Source: Occultella gossypii
Lineage (GTDB): Bacteria > Actinomycetota > Actinomycetes > Actinomycetales > Beutenbergiaceae
Direction of reading: 5' to 3'
Length of the DNA: 64,000 nucleotides
NCBI RefSeq assembly: GCF_019947135.1
Contig: NZ_JAGSHT010000012.1
Span: forward strand, 248,001-312,000
The notes under the pieces were generated by a model. That model had not been told where the DNA came from. It did not search any database and saw only the letters and a list, made by a program, of their open reading frames with translations. This document shows positions 43,832-52,054 of the stretch, one piece after another (within the stretch, counting starts at the first letter, position 1; the number at the start of each line of letters is the position of its first letter). Made by a program: the position numbers and the translations under genes.

Positions 43832-44731
43832 ATGGACGCGCTCACCGACGACGAGCTCGCGGCCGTGCTCGGGCAGGCGTTGCCGCAGTGCTGGCCGCAG
43901 ATCGGCAGCGCCGTCGTCGAGCCGCTCGGCGGCGGAATGAACTCGGCGACCGCGCGTGTCCGCGGGAGCGCGGCGCGATATGTGGCCAAGTGGGTACCGG
44001 ACGGTCTCGGTGCGGCCCTCCGGGCCGGTGGCGAGCGCGCGCTCGAGGTACAAAGGGTGACCGGGATCCCGACCGGACCGCCGGTGCCCACCGCCACGGG
44101 CGAGGTGGTGGCCCGGACCCACGGCGGCTGGGTCAGCCTGCTGACCGAGGTCGACGGCGCCCCGTTCGACGGTGCCACGGCGGTGGAGCAGGAGCTGATG
44201 GCGAGGACTCTCGCTGCCGTGCACGGGGCGACCACGCTCGGCCCGCGTCGGGGCGGTTTCCTACCCGAGGCACCCTGGCACGGACCACAACTGGACGTCG
44301 AACCTTGGGTTCGCGCCGCCGTCGGGCAGGTCCGGGCCGAGTACGAAACGCTCGCGCCGCAGCCCTGGGCGACCCTGCACACCGACCCGGCGCCCGAGGC
44401 GTTCCTGCTCGACGGCGACCGGCCGGCGCTCATCGACTGGACCGGCGCCACCGACGGACCGGTGCTCTACGACGTGGCCTCCGCCGTCATGTACCTCGGC
44501 GGGCCGAGCCGGGCGGAGGCCTTCCTGCGCGCCTACTCCGACCGCACCGGAGCGGACCTGACCCACCTCGGCGCCATGCGCCGGTACCGCCAGGCGGTCC
44601 AGGCGGCCTACTTCGCGCAGCGGCTGGCGGCGTCCGACCGGACCGGGCTCACCGACCCCGCGGGCAACCACAAGGGTCTGGATGACGCGCGGCGCGGCCT
44701 GGTCTCGCTCGGGGTGATCGACGGGCCGTGA
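43832..44731 (+). CDS. APH-like fold protein with altered Brenner motif
   Basis: 299 residues with the phosphotransferase-fold pattern (VEPLGGGMNSATARVRGSAARYVAKWVP near residue 30-55, likely ATP Lys). The Brenner motif reads LHTDPAPEAFLL near residue 188: the catalytic Asp is kept, but the Mg-binding Asn is replaced. LIDWTGATDGPVLYDVASAVMYLGG holds the next metal Asp. The activity is uncertain. It follows the K+ channel gene by 17 bases in the same direction; the products need not be related. Confidence 0.75.
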   Translation: MDALTDDELAAVLGQALPQCWPQIGSAVVEPLGGGMNSATARVRGSAARYVAKWVPDGLGAALRAGGERALEVQRVTGIPTGPPVPTATGEVVARTHGGWVSLLTEVDGAPFDGATAVEQELMARTLAAVHGATTLGPRRGGFLPEAPWHGPQLDVEPWVRAAVGQVRAEYETLAPQPWATLHTDPAPEAFLLDGDRPALIDWTGATDGPVLYDVASAVMYLGGPSRAEAFLRAYSDRTGADLTHLGAMRRYRQAVQAAYFAQRLAASDRTGLTDPAGNHKGLDDARRGLVSLGVIDGP

Positions 44732-44841
44732 CTCGGCGGCGAGGGGGCGTCCCTGGCCGCATGACGACGTCGCCCGGCATCGAACGCGCCATATCGGACG
44801 GTTTCTTGAGAGCCAGGCACCGGAGGCTCTAGGTTCTCGAG

Positions 44842-45405
44842 ATGGGACATTTCGAGTGGGGGCCGCCGGGTGATGACGACGCGCCGACCGCCGTCATGCT
44901 CCCTGGTGGCCTCTACTCCGTCCAGGGTCCGCTGCTCTACTGGTGCGCTGAACTGCTGGTACAACGAGGTTGGCGGGTGATCGCGGTCGAGTGGCCGCCG
45001 GAGGTTACCGCTGCGGCGGACCCTCGTCGCGAGGTCGAGGCGGAGCTCGAGGCCGTCACCGCCGCGGTCGGTGGATCCGTGGACCTCGTCGTCGCCAAGT
45101 CACTGGGAAGCCACGCGCTCCCGTGGGCGATCCGTCACGGCGTCCCTGGGGTCTGGCTCACCCCCGTACTCACCGACCCCGCCGTGCATGATGCGCTGGC
45201 GCGCGCGGGGTCGAGCCACCTCGCGATCGGAGGTGCCGTCGATCCGATGTGGGCACCCGCGGCCACCCTGACGACGCACGCCCGTCTCGAAACCATCGAC
45301 GGCGCCGATCACAGCATCCTCATCCCGTTCGACTGGCAGGAGTCCATGCGGACCCAGCAGGCTCTCATGACCGTCATAGCGGCACACATCGACGGCGCAC
45401 GCTGA
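44842..45405 (+). CDS. Small alpha/beta hydrolase family protein
   Basis: 187 residues. TAVMLPGGLYSVQGPLLYW opens the fold, LVVAKSLGSHALP near residue 86 is the nucleophile elbow (KSLGS), GGAVDPMW near 133 gives the acid Asp and DGADHSILI near 152 the His. This is the dienelactone hydrolase-like small type without lid domain. The substrate is unknown. It stands alone, 110 bases after the APH-like gene. Confidence 0.82.
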   Translation: MGHFEWGPPGDDDAPTAVMLPGGLYSVQGPLLYWCAELLVQRGWRVIAVEWPPEVTAAADPRREVEAELEAVTAAVGGSVDLVVAKSLGSHALPWAIRHGVPGVWLTPVLTDPAVHDALARAGSSHLAIGGAVDPMWAPAATLTTHARLETIDGADHSILIPFDWQESMRTQQALMTVIAAHIDGAR

Positions 45406-45438
45406 CGGGGCGATCCGGAACCGGTCGGTCTCCGTCCG

Positions 45439-46176
45439 TCACGCGCCCAGGAGCAGCGAGACCACGACGGCGAGGATCACCGTGTTGAACACGAACGCCA
45501 GCAGTCCGTGGGTCATCGTGACCCCGCGCATGCGATCGGTAGTGATCTCCACGTCGGTGGTGCCGAAGGTCGACTGCACCGCCAGCGCCACGTACAGATA
45601 CCGCAGGAACGACGGCTCGCCGGCGCCCGGGAACGCCATGCCGGGCTCGCGCAGGTCGCTGCGCGCGTACTCGATCGCGTAGCAGACCACCACGTTCAGC
45701 CAGGACAGCACGACCATCACGAGTCCGGCGGCGACCAGACCGGGCTCGGAGCGGACGCCGTCGAGGAAGGCGAGCAGCGCCACCACCACGAGGGCGAGGG
45801 CGGACAGCTGCACGGTGGTCCGGGAGAGGTCAGCCTCCCGGCGCCGCAGAGGACCGGTGGTGCCTGGTTCGGTCTCTGGTTCGGCCCCGGGTTCGGTCCC
45901 GGGTTCGGTGCCGGGGTCGACGCCGAGCGCGCGGACCAGGTCGGCGCCGCGGAGTCGGCGGAACGTGGCATGGGCCAGCGCCGCGTTGATCCCGGAGAGC
46001 AGGGCCCAGGCGACGATGCACCCGATCACGAACGCGAACGGGACCATGTCCGGATCGAGGCTGACCCAGGTGGTCACCACCACGGCGGTCAGCACGGTCG
46101 CGCCGATGGCGCTGACGCCGATCCGGCTCGAGTCGCTACGCGCCATGGACGCCAGGCGGCTGGGCTCGCTGGTCAT
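45439..46176 (-). CDS. DUF1345 membrane protein
   Basis: 245 residues, four or five helices. The C-terminal part is diagnostic: LRYLYVALAVQSTFGTTDVEITTDRMRGVTMTHGLLAFVFNTVILAVVVSLLLG, a two-helix segment that resembles an ion-channel pore module (STFGTTD...F). Function unknown. Between the second and third helices is a Glu/Pro insert (GTEPGTEPGAEPETEP) encoded by four tandem 12-bp units at 45866-45913. It is transcribed toward the hydrolase gene at 44842. Confidence 0.85.
   Translation of the reverse strand: MTSEPSRLASMARSDSSRIGVSAIGATVLTAVVVTTWVSLDPDMVPFAFVIGCIVAWALLSGINAALAHATFRRLRGADLVRALGVDPGTEPGTEPGAEPETEPGTTGPLRRREADLSRTTVQLSALALVVVALLAFLDGVRSEPGLVAAGLVMVVLSWLNVVVCYAIEYARSDLREPGMAFPGAGEPSFLRYLYVALAVQSTFGTTDVEITTDRMRGVTMTHGLLAFVFNTVILAVVVSLLLGA
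45866..45913. repeat. Four tandem 12-bp units inside the DUF1345 gene
   Basis: GGTTCGGTCTCT, GGTTCGGCCCCG, GGTTCGGTCCCG and GGTTCGGTGCCG follow one another without gaps; on the coding strand each encodes a GTEP-type tetrapeptide. Confidence 0.85.
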
Positions 46177-46203
46177 GCCCCGATCATGGCAGGCGGGCCG
46201 GTG

Positions 46204-46812
46204 TCAGGGCCTGGGCCGACCCGCCCCGGGCGCGAACGCATTGTGCAGGATCGTCCGGATGCGGTGCGCCACCGCGTCGCGCTGATCCGGATCCGTGCGG
46301 GCGATCTCGGTGGCCATCATGCCGGTCGAGATCGTGATGTCCTCCGGCTCGACGTGGTCACCCAGGCGCCCCGCGGCCTGCTCCCGCGCGAGCAGGCGCT
46401 CGACGACCTCCAGGAAGCGCGCCCCGAGTGCCTCCACCCGGGGATCGTGGCGGTCGCCGTCGATGAGCGCGATGATTCCCATGGAGCTGGACGCCTGGGT
46501 GATCGCCTTGTCGAACAGATCGTCGAGCGTGATCTGGCCCGACCGTGCGTACTCCTCCAGCTCGGCGAGGTTCTCCTCGTAGACCGCAACGGCGAGCGCG
46601 GTCCGGTCCGGGAAGTGCCGGTACAGGCTGCCCTGACCCACGCCGGCGCGCTTGGCAACGGCACTGAACGGCGCGTTCGGGCCATTGTCGGCGTAGATCT
46701 CCCGGGCTGCGGCGATCAGCGCACGCCGGTTCTCGGGTCCGGCCGCGGGACCCCGGTTGGTCCGTGGCGAGGCGGTCTGCTGCAGTGGCACAGACGCAGT
46801 GTAGGACCGCAC
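46204..46812 (-). CDS. TetR family transcriptional regulator
   Basis: 202 residues. The helix-turn-helix is ENRRALIAAAREIYADNGPNAPFSAVAKRAGVGQGSLYRHFPDRTALAVAVY (about residues 27-79). The C-terminal domain (LDDLFDKAITQASSSMGIIALIDGDRHDPRVEALG) is of the TetR_C type with unknown ligand. It stands between the DUF1345 gene and the YesL-like gene, all on the minus strand; DUF1345 begins 28 bases after its stop and could be in the same transcript, hence a possible target. Confidence 0.9.
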   Translation of the reverse strand: MRSYTASVPLQQTASPRTNRGPAAGPENRRALIAAAREIYADNGPNAPFSAVAKRAGVGQGSLYRHFPDRTALAVAVYEENLAELEEYARSGQITLDDLFDKAITQASSSMGIIALIDGDRHDPRVEALGARFLEVVERLLAREQAAGRLGDHVEPEDITISTGMMATEIARTDPDQRDAVAHRIRTILHNAFAPGAGRPRP

Positions 46813-46877
46813 CCTGGCTCCGCCCCGGGGAATCGGTCCGCCGTCGAAGGCAAGAGGCGGTAGCAGGCCGGTCCGGG

Positions 46878-47579
46878 TCAGACGGCCACGCTGGCGCCGC
46901 GGGGTAGGACGGGGCCGAGCGTGTATCGGGAGTTCGCCCAGGCCGCGTACAGCAGCGGGGTGGCGGCCAGGCCGAGGGCGATGGCGGGGTGCAGACTGAA
47001 GAGTCCGGCGAGCAGGCCGAGCGTGACCAGCGAGATGAGCGTGAGGTACCAGCGGCGCACGCCCAGGTACAGGCTTGCCTTCAGCACGTCGCGCAGGCGC
47101 GCGTCCGGCCGCTCGACGCTCGCCACCAGCGCGAGCAGCGCGGTGATCAGGGCGAGCACGAACAGCACCACGAGCAAGGGTGTGAGCACGGCGCCCGGAC
47201 GCGTCCCGCTGATGGCGACGACGTCCACCCAGAGCACCACCGCCGTCGAGATCAGCAGCGTTCCGACGGCGAGCGAGCGCCGCAGGTGCCGCGCCCAGGC
47301 CCGCCAGAACGTGCGGACCACCCCCGCGTCGCGGGCCAGGGTGTGGGCGCGGAAGACGGCGAACGCCGCGGTGACCGCGGGCGTCGCCGCCACGGCCGCG
47401 ACCGCGAGCGCCGGCCAGGAGGAGACCGGATCGGTGGTGATCAGCAGCAGCACCAGCGGCAGGGCGCCGAGGACGAGCATCACGTTCGTCATCGCGACCA
47501 GGTAGGCGACGCCGAAGACGGTCTCCCAGGTGTCCGCCGAGAGGCGAGGCAGCCGGGGTCCCTGGGCCTTGGGGGGCAC
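46878..47579 (-). CDS. YesL-like (DUF624) membrane protein
   Basis: 233 residues with six helices. ETVFGVAYLVAMTNVMLVLGALPLVLLLI and ALAVAAVAATPAVTAAFAVFRAH match the DUF624 family of B. subtilis YesL, which is regularly encoded beside sugar ABC importers. The function is unknown. Its start lies four bases after the stop of the MalG-type permease gene, so it is the last gene of the sugar operon. Confidence 0.85.
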   Translation of the reverse strand: MPPKAQGPRLPRLSADTWETVFGVAYLVAMTNVMLVLGALPLVLLLITTDPVSSWPALAVAAVAATPAVTAAFAVFRAHTLARDAGVVRTFWRAWARHLRRSLAVGTLLISTAVVLWVDVVAISGTRPGAVLTPLLVVLFVLALITALLALVASVERPDARLRDVLKASLYLGVRRWYLTLISLVTLGLLAGLFSLHPAIALGLAATPLLYAAWANSRYTLGPVLPRGASVAV

Positions 47580-47583
47580 GGTC

Positions 47584-48471
47584 TCAGCCCTTCAGCCCGG
47601 CGGTGGCGATGCCCTGCACGAAGTACCGCTGCCCGAGCATGAAGATGATCGCGATCGGCAGCACCGAGAGCACCGACCCCGTCATGATCAGCGCATACTC
47701 GGCGTTGTACTGGGACACGAACGTCTTGAGGCCGATCTGGATCGTCCACAGGTCCCGGTCGCGCAGGTAGATGAGCGGGCCGAGGTAGTCGTTCCAGGTG
47801 TTCACGAACGTCAGCAGCGTCAGCGTCGCGACCGCGGGCCCGGAGAGCGGCAGCACGATCCGGCGCCAGATCGAGTACTCGGACAGTCCGTCGATGCGGG
47901 CCGCCTCGGACAGCTCCTCCGGGATCGAGTCGTAGTACTGCTTCATCAGGAACACCCCGAACGCGCCGAACGCCTGCAGCGCGATGATCGCCCAGAGCGT
48001 GTTCGAGAGGCCGAACTTCGACATCAGGATGAACTGGGGGATCATGTACGCCTGCCACGGCACAGCGATCGTGCCGATGTAGGCCAGGAACAGCACGTCC
48101 CGGCCCGGGAAGCGCATCTTCGAGAACCCGTACGCGGCGAAGCTCCCGGTGAACACCTGCAGGAACGTCACGGCCACGGACAGGATCAGCGTGTTCCGCA
48201 GCCAGGTGCTCATGTCCGACTTGGCCCAGATGTCCACGTAGTTGCTCCAGACCACCGGGTCCGGGAACCACTGGATCGGGACCGTGAAGACCTGGTTGTT
48301 CGTCTTCAGCGAGGACGTGACCATCCAGAAGAACGGCAGCATGATCACGGCCGCGGCACCGATCAGCACCACGTACAGCACGATCGTGCCGATGATGCTG
48401 CGCCGCTTGCGCGCGTCCCGCTCGGGACGGGGCGTCGCCGCCGTCGGGCGGTCGAGGGTGAGCGTGGCCAT
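47584..48471 (-). CDS. Sugar ABC transporter permease (MalG-type)
   Basis: 295 residues, six helices. The inner-membrane MalG-like signature with the EAA loop is EELSEAARIDGLSEYSIWRRIVLPLSGPAVATLTLLTFVNTWNDYLGPLIYL near residue 190-240. It begins with VLIGAAAVIMLPFFWMVTSSLK, and a Pro-Phe segment (MIPQFILMSKFGLSNT) is typical. It pairs with the MalF-type permease encoded upstream (stop and start overlap by one base) to carry a carbohydrate; the ATPase is not encoded here and is presumably shared (MsmK/MsiK-like). Confidence 0.94.
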   Translation of the reverse strand: MATLTLDRPTAATPRPERDARKRRSIIGTIVLYVVLIGAAAVIMLPFFWMVTSSLKTNNQVFTVPIQWFPDPVVWSNYVDIWAKSDMSTWLRNTLILSVAVTFLQVFTGSFAAYGFSKMRFPGRDVLFLAYIGTIAVPWQAYMIPQFILMSKFGLSNTLWAIIALQAFGAFGVFLMKQYYDSIPEELSEAARIDGLSEYSIWRRIVLPLSGPAVATLTLLTFVNTWNDYLGPLIYLRDRDLWTIQIGLKTFVSQYNAEYALIMTGSVLSVLPIAIIFMLGQRYFVQGIATAGLKG

Positions 48472-49400
48472 CAGCGATTCCTCCGCTTGTTGACGAGGAA
48501 CTGCACCACGGTCACGGTGATGCAGATCAGGAACAGGACGATCGCCACGGCGGACGCGTAGCCGAACTGCTGTTCCTCGAAGCCCTTGCGGTAGATGTAC
48601 TGGGACAGGACGAGGGTGGCCGTGCCGGGCCCGCCGTCGGTCATCACCAGGATCAGGTCGAAGACCTTGAAGCTGCCGATCGTGAGCATCACGGTGACGA
48701 AGAACGTCGTCGGCCGCAAGCTCGGGATCGTCACGTTCCAGAACCGCTGGATCTTGTTCGCGCCGTCCACCCGGGCCGCCTCATAGAGCTCACCGGGGAT
48801 CGCCTGCAGCCCGGCGAGGAACAGCAGCATGTAATAGCCCATGTCCCGCCAGGTGCTGACCAGTGCGACGGCGGGCATCGCCCAGGTGGTCGACGTGGTC
48901 CAGCCGGGCGGGTTGTCGATGCCGAGGGCCATCAGGAACTGGTTGACCGGCCCGGACTCGGGCGAGAACAGCATGTTCCAAACCACCGCGATCGCCACGA
49001 TCGAGGTGATGTAGGGGAAGAACGCGACCGTGCGGAAGAAAGCGACGCCGCGCAGCTTCGTGTTCAGCAGCAGGGCCAGGCCGAGGGACACCGCCAGCGT
49101 CAGCGGGATGTGCAGGAGCGCGTAGTAGCCGGTGTTGAGCAGCGCGGTGTGGAACGTGCGGTCGGAGATCAGGTCCCGGAAGTTCTCCAGGCCGACCCAG
49201 TCGGCGCTGCCGAACACGTTCCAGGACGTGAACGCCATGTAGAACAGGATCACCACCGGCACCAGCGTCAGCACCGCGAAGCCGATGAAGTTCGGCAGGA
49301 TGAACGTCCAGCCGATGAACGTGTTCCGGAGTTTCAGGCGGCTCCCGGGTGGGCGCTGCCGCGGTACCCGCGTGGGCGCCGGCGCGACGGTGGTCGCCAT
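48471..49400 (-). CDS. Sugar ABC transporter permease (MalF-type)
   Basis: 309 residues from the ATG at 49400 with GGAGAA upstream. LRNTFIGWTFILPNFIGFAVLTLVPVVILFYMAFTSWNVFG opens the protein; the EAA loop is GELYEAARVDGANKIQRFWNVTIPSLRPTTFFVTV. Partner of the MalG-type permease. The hairpin at 49424-49457 lies between it and the binding-protein gene, which usually lowers permease expression relative to the binding protein. Confidence 0.94.
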   Translation of the reverse strand: MATTVAPAPTRVPRQRPPGSRLKLRNTFIGWTFILPNFIGFAVLTLVPVVILFYMAFTSWNVFGSADWVGLENFRDLISDRTFHTALLNTGYYALLHIPLTLAVSLGLALLLNTKLRGVAFFRTVAFFPYITSIVAIAVVWNMLFSPESGPVNQFLMALGIDNPPGWTTSTTWAMPAVALVSTWRDMGYYMLLFLAGLQAIPGELYEAARVDGANKIQRFWNVTIPSLRPTTFFVTVMLTIGSFKVFDLILVMTDGGPGTATLVLSQYIYRKGFEEQQFGYASAVAIVLFLICITVTVVQFLVNKRRNR

Positions 49401-49423
49401 GGGGGTTCTCCTCAGCGGTTGCG

Positions 49424-49457
49424 GACCCGGTGCCGCCCGTTCGGGCGGCACCGGGTC
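49424..49457 (-). terminator. Strong hairpin between sugar-binding lipoprotein and permease genes
   Basis: A perfect 15-bp stem (49424-49438 with 49443-49457) with four-base loop GTTC. Such attenuating or mRNA-protecting hairpins after binding-protein genes give more binding protein than permease. Confidence 0.8.
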
Positions 49458-49473
49458 GTGGGTGCGGGTCGGG

Positions 49474-50778
49474 TCAGCCGAGCTCGGCTGCGGCGCGGTC
49501 CATCGCCTCGGCGATGCCGTCCGCCGGCGAGACGCTCCCGGACATGATCGCGGTGTGGGCGTCGCCGAGGATGTTCTGCAGCACGACCGTGTTGACGTCC
49601 ACCGGGTTCTCCGGGCGCACGTCGTGGTTGGCGAACGTGAACTGCGAGAGCTCGTCGGTGGGCACGCCCTCGATGCCGAAGAAGGTCTCGGTGACGACGT
49701 CGTTGGTGATGGCGGGCGTGATGCCGATCTCGGCCAGCGCGGACGCCGCCTCCTCGCTGCCCACGAATGTCAGGAACTCCATCGCGGCCGCGGCCACGTC
49801 GTCGTCGACGGCGGGGTTGATGCCGATGCCGGTCGGGTCGGCGAACGTGACCGGCTCCTCGGTCGTGGAGTCGTCGAGCTGCGGCGCCGGGGCGAAGCCC
49901 CAGTTGAACGTGTCCGCCTCGCCCGACGCCTGCTGTGCGAGCAGGGTCGCGACGTACCAGGAGCCCATCGGCATCATCGCGGCCAACTGCGTGCCGAACT
50001 GCGACTGGTAGGTCAGGGAGTTGGTGGTCAGCGTCCCGAAGTCCACCTGCGCACCGGCGTCCTGGAGCGCGACCGCACGCTCGTAGTAGGGCACCAGGTA
50101 CTCCCACTCGCCCGAGAGCAGGTCGGCGCCGTCGGCCTGGGCGTTCGCGAAGCCCTGCACCACCGACTGCCAGCCGTGCTGGTAGGTGCCGGTGGCGTCG
50201 CTGCCGGCCGCGCTCAGCCCGGCCGCGAGGTCCTCGGCGGCGGTGGCGTAGTCGTCCCAGGTCCACGAGCCGTCCGGGTGGGCGACGCCGGCCGCGTCGA
50301 ACAGGTCCTTGTTGTAGTACAGGTACCAGGCGTCCTGGCGGTACGGAATCGCGTAGGTGACGTCGTCGACCGTGTAGGCCTCGACGCCGTCGACGTCGTC
50401 GCCCAGCTCGGCGGCCACGCTGGAGACGTCCAGCAGCTGGCCCCCGTCCTGGTAGGTGACGAAGTTCTTGAGGTTCTTCTGCACGTACATGTCCGGCGCG
50501 GTGCCCGCGGCGAGGTCCGCGATCATCTGGGTGTCGTACTCGGTCGCGTCGTACTCGAGGACCTCGACCGTGATGTTCGGGTTCTGTTCGTGGAAGGCGT
50601 CCGCGAGGATCTGGAACTCGGGCGTGGTGCTCAGGCTCCACCCGGCCAGGGTGATGGTGACTTCCCCGGTGACCTCGCCGTCGCCTCCGGAATCGTTGTC
50701 CGTGCCGCTGCTGCAGCCGGCCAGGACGAGCGTCGCGGCGGCAACGGCCGCCGCGCTCATCATGATGGTGCGCTTCAT
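49474..50778 (-). CDS. Sugar ABC transporter substrate-binding lipoprotein
   Basis: 434 residues from the ATG at 50778, chosen because it starts the lipoprotein signal KRTIMMSAAAVAAATLVLAGC with lipobox Cys22. The mature part is a family 1 solute-binding protein: EVTITLAGWSLSTTPEFQILADAFHEQNPNITVEVLEYD, PYRQDAWYLYYNKDLFDAAGVAHPDGSWTWDDYATAAEDL, and PTGIGINPAVDDDVAAAAMEFLTFVGSEEAASALAE. It captures a sugar or oligosaccharide outside the membrane; specificity not readable. Encoded between the hydroxyacid dehydrogenase and the permeases. Confidence 0.94.
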   Translation of the reverse strand: MKRTIMMSAAAVAAATLVLAGCSSGTDNDSGGDGEVTGEVTITLAGWSLSTTPEFQILADAFHEQNPNITVEVLEYDATEYDTQMIADLAAGTAPDMYVQKNLKNFVTYQDGGQLLDVSSVAAELGDDVDGVEAYTVDDVTYAIPYRQDAWYLYYNKDLFDAAGVAHPDGSWTWDDYATAAEDLAAGLSAAGSDATGTYQHGWQSVVQGFANAQADGADLLSGEWEYLVPYYERAVALQDAGAQVDFGTLTTNSLTYQSQFGTQLAAMMPMGSWYVATLLAQQASGEADTFNWGFAPAPQLDDSTTEEPVTFADPTGIGINPAVDDDVAAAAMEFLTFVGSEEAASALAEIGITPAITNDVVTETFFGIEGVPTDELSQFTFANHDVRPENPVDVNTVVLQNILGDAHTAIMSGSVSPADGIAEAMDRAAAELG

Positions 50779-50861
50779 TGCGTTCTCCCTCTCGAGGGTC
50801 GTGCCCAATGGGCTGGGTGTGTCTGGTTCTCAGGTGCCGTCAGGGGGCGACGGCGGTTGGT

Positions 50862-51872
50862 TCAGGCGCTCAGTTCGCTCGCCTCCGGGGTCACGGCGCC
50901 CGGCAGCGGCTCGCCCGCGGCGTACGCGGCCAGTCCGTCGAGGGCGAAGTGGGACAGCCGGCGCGTCTCGGATCCGAGCGAGCCGGCCAGATGGGGGGTC
51001 ACCGTCACATTGGCCAGCGACAGCAGGGGATGGCCCACGGGCAGCGGCTCGGGATCGGTGACGTCGAGGATCGCGTCCAGGCGGCCGCTCGCGCACTCGG
51101 CGAGCAGTGCCTCGGAGTCGACGATGCCGCCGCGTGCGGTGTTGATGAGCGTGGCCCCGTCGCGCAGCAACGCCAGTTCGGCGCGGCCGATCAGGTGATG
51201 CGTGCTGGGCAGCAGCGGCGCGTGCAGCGAGAGGATCTCGGCACGGGCGAGCACTTCCGGCAGCGGACGGAGCTCGCCGCCGGCGGCTCGGACCTGGTCG
51301 GGATCGGCGAACGGGTCGGCCACCAGGACCGGGCCGGTCTCGAGCACCTTCAGGAGCTCGAGCACCCGGCGCCCGATGGTGGAGAAGCCGACGATCCCGA
51401 TCGTGCGTCCGAGGTTGGACAGGCTGCGGGTCGCGAACGAGTTCTGCCATCCGGTGGGCTGCGCCCGGCTCACCTGGGCCAGGGGCAGGGCGCGCTTGCC
51501 GGCGAGGATGACGGCGGCGAGCGTGTATTCGGCGACCGGTACCGCGTTCATCGTCGCCGCCGTCGCGACCTGCACGCCGCGCGCGTGGAAGTCCGGCGGC
51601 ACGAGGCCGCGCACGCTGCCCGCGGCGTGCAGCAGCACCCGCAGGCGAGGCGCGGCGTCAAGCTGCGCCGCCGTGATCGGGGGGCACCCCCACGAGGTGA
51701 TGAGCACCTCGGTCTCGGCGAGACGAGCCGGGTCGACGGTGGCCAGGTCACCGACGACGATCGGGTCGCCGAGGGTGGCCAGCCGGGCGAGGCGCGCCTG
51801 CTCGTCCGGGCCGAACTGCAGCGCGAAGGTGGCCTGGTCCATCACCAGCAACACGCGCGGCCGCGTCATCAC
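50862..51872 (-). CDS. D-isomer 2-hydroxyacid dehydrogenase
   Basis: 336 residues. NLGRTIGIVGFSTIGRRVLELL near residue 155 is the NAD-binding GxxxxGR fold; the catalytic Arg is in LINTARGGIVDSEALL near 250, Glu in LDAILDVTDPEPLP near 273 and His in VTVTPHLAGSLGSE near 293. It reduces or oxidises a 2-keto/2-hydroxy acid with NAD(H). It starts the sugar operon (83 bases before the binding-protein gene), so it may act on a catabolite of the imported compound. It is divergent from the DeoR/LacI hybrid regulator. Confidence 0.9.
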   Translation of the reverse strand: MMTRPRVLLVMDQATFALQFGPDEQARLARLATLGDPIVVGDLATVDPARLAETEVLITSWGCPPITAAQLDAAPRLRVLLHAAGSVRGLVPPDFHARGVQVATAATMNAVPVAEYTLAAVILAGKRALPLAQVSRAQPTGWQNSFATRSLSNLGRTIGIVGFSTIGRRVLELLKVLETGPVLVADPFADPDQVRAAGGELRPLPEVLARAEILSLHAPLLPSTHHLIGRAELALLRDGATLINTARGGIVDSEALLAECASGRLDAILDVTDPEPLPVGHPLLSLANVTVTPHLAGSLGSETRRLSHFALDGLAAYAAGEPLPGAVTPEASELSA

Positions 51873-51906
51873 GGGGGCAGCTCCCTAGTCGAAATGCTCA
51901 GGCACT

Positions 51907-52025
51907 GATCGAATGTTGATCGATTGTGCGTTACGATCGAAAACAGTAAGGTGGCCCGCGTTGAATGTCAACACGCGAGCATCGTGGCTGGTCAGCGCCA
52001 ACTGGCACGTGATCGAATTGTGATC
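51907..52025. promoter_or_regulatory. Repeated GATCGAAT elements in the divergent promoter region
   Basis: GATCGAATGTTGATC (51907-51921) and GATCGAATTGTGATC (52011-52025) differ at two positions; TTGATCGATTG (51916-51926) and CGATCGAAAA (51934-51943) are further partial copies. In the first element TGATCGA repeats at an 11-base step, one helical turn. They are probable operators of the neighbouring DeoR/LacI hybrid regulator. Confidence 0.6.
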
Positions 52026-52054
52026 TACTTTGCTGACGCATCGAAGGGACTCAC

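Noticed and set aside
45508-46863. Long plus-strand frame opposite DUF1345 and TetR genes
   Set aside because: It covers two clear genes on the other strand and has only low-complexity composition.
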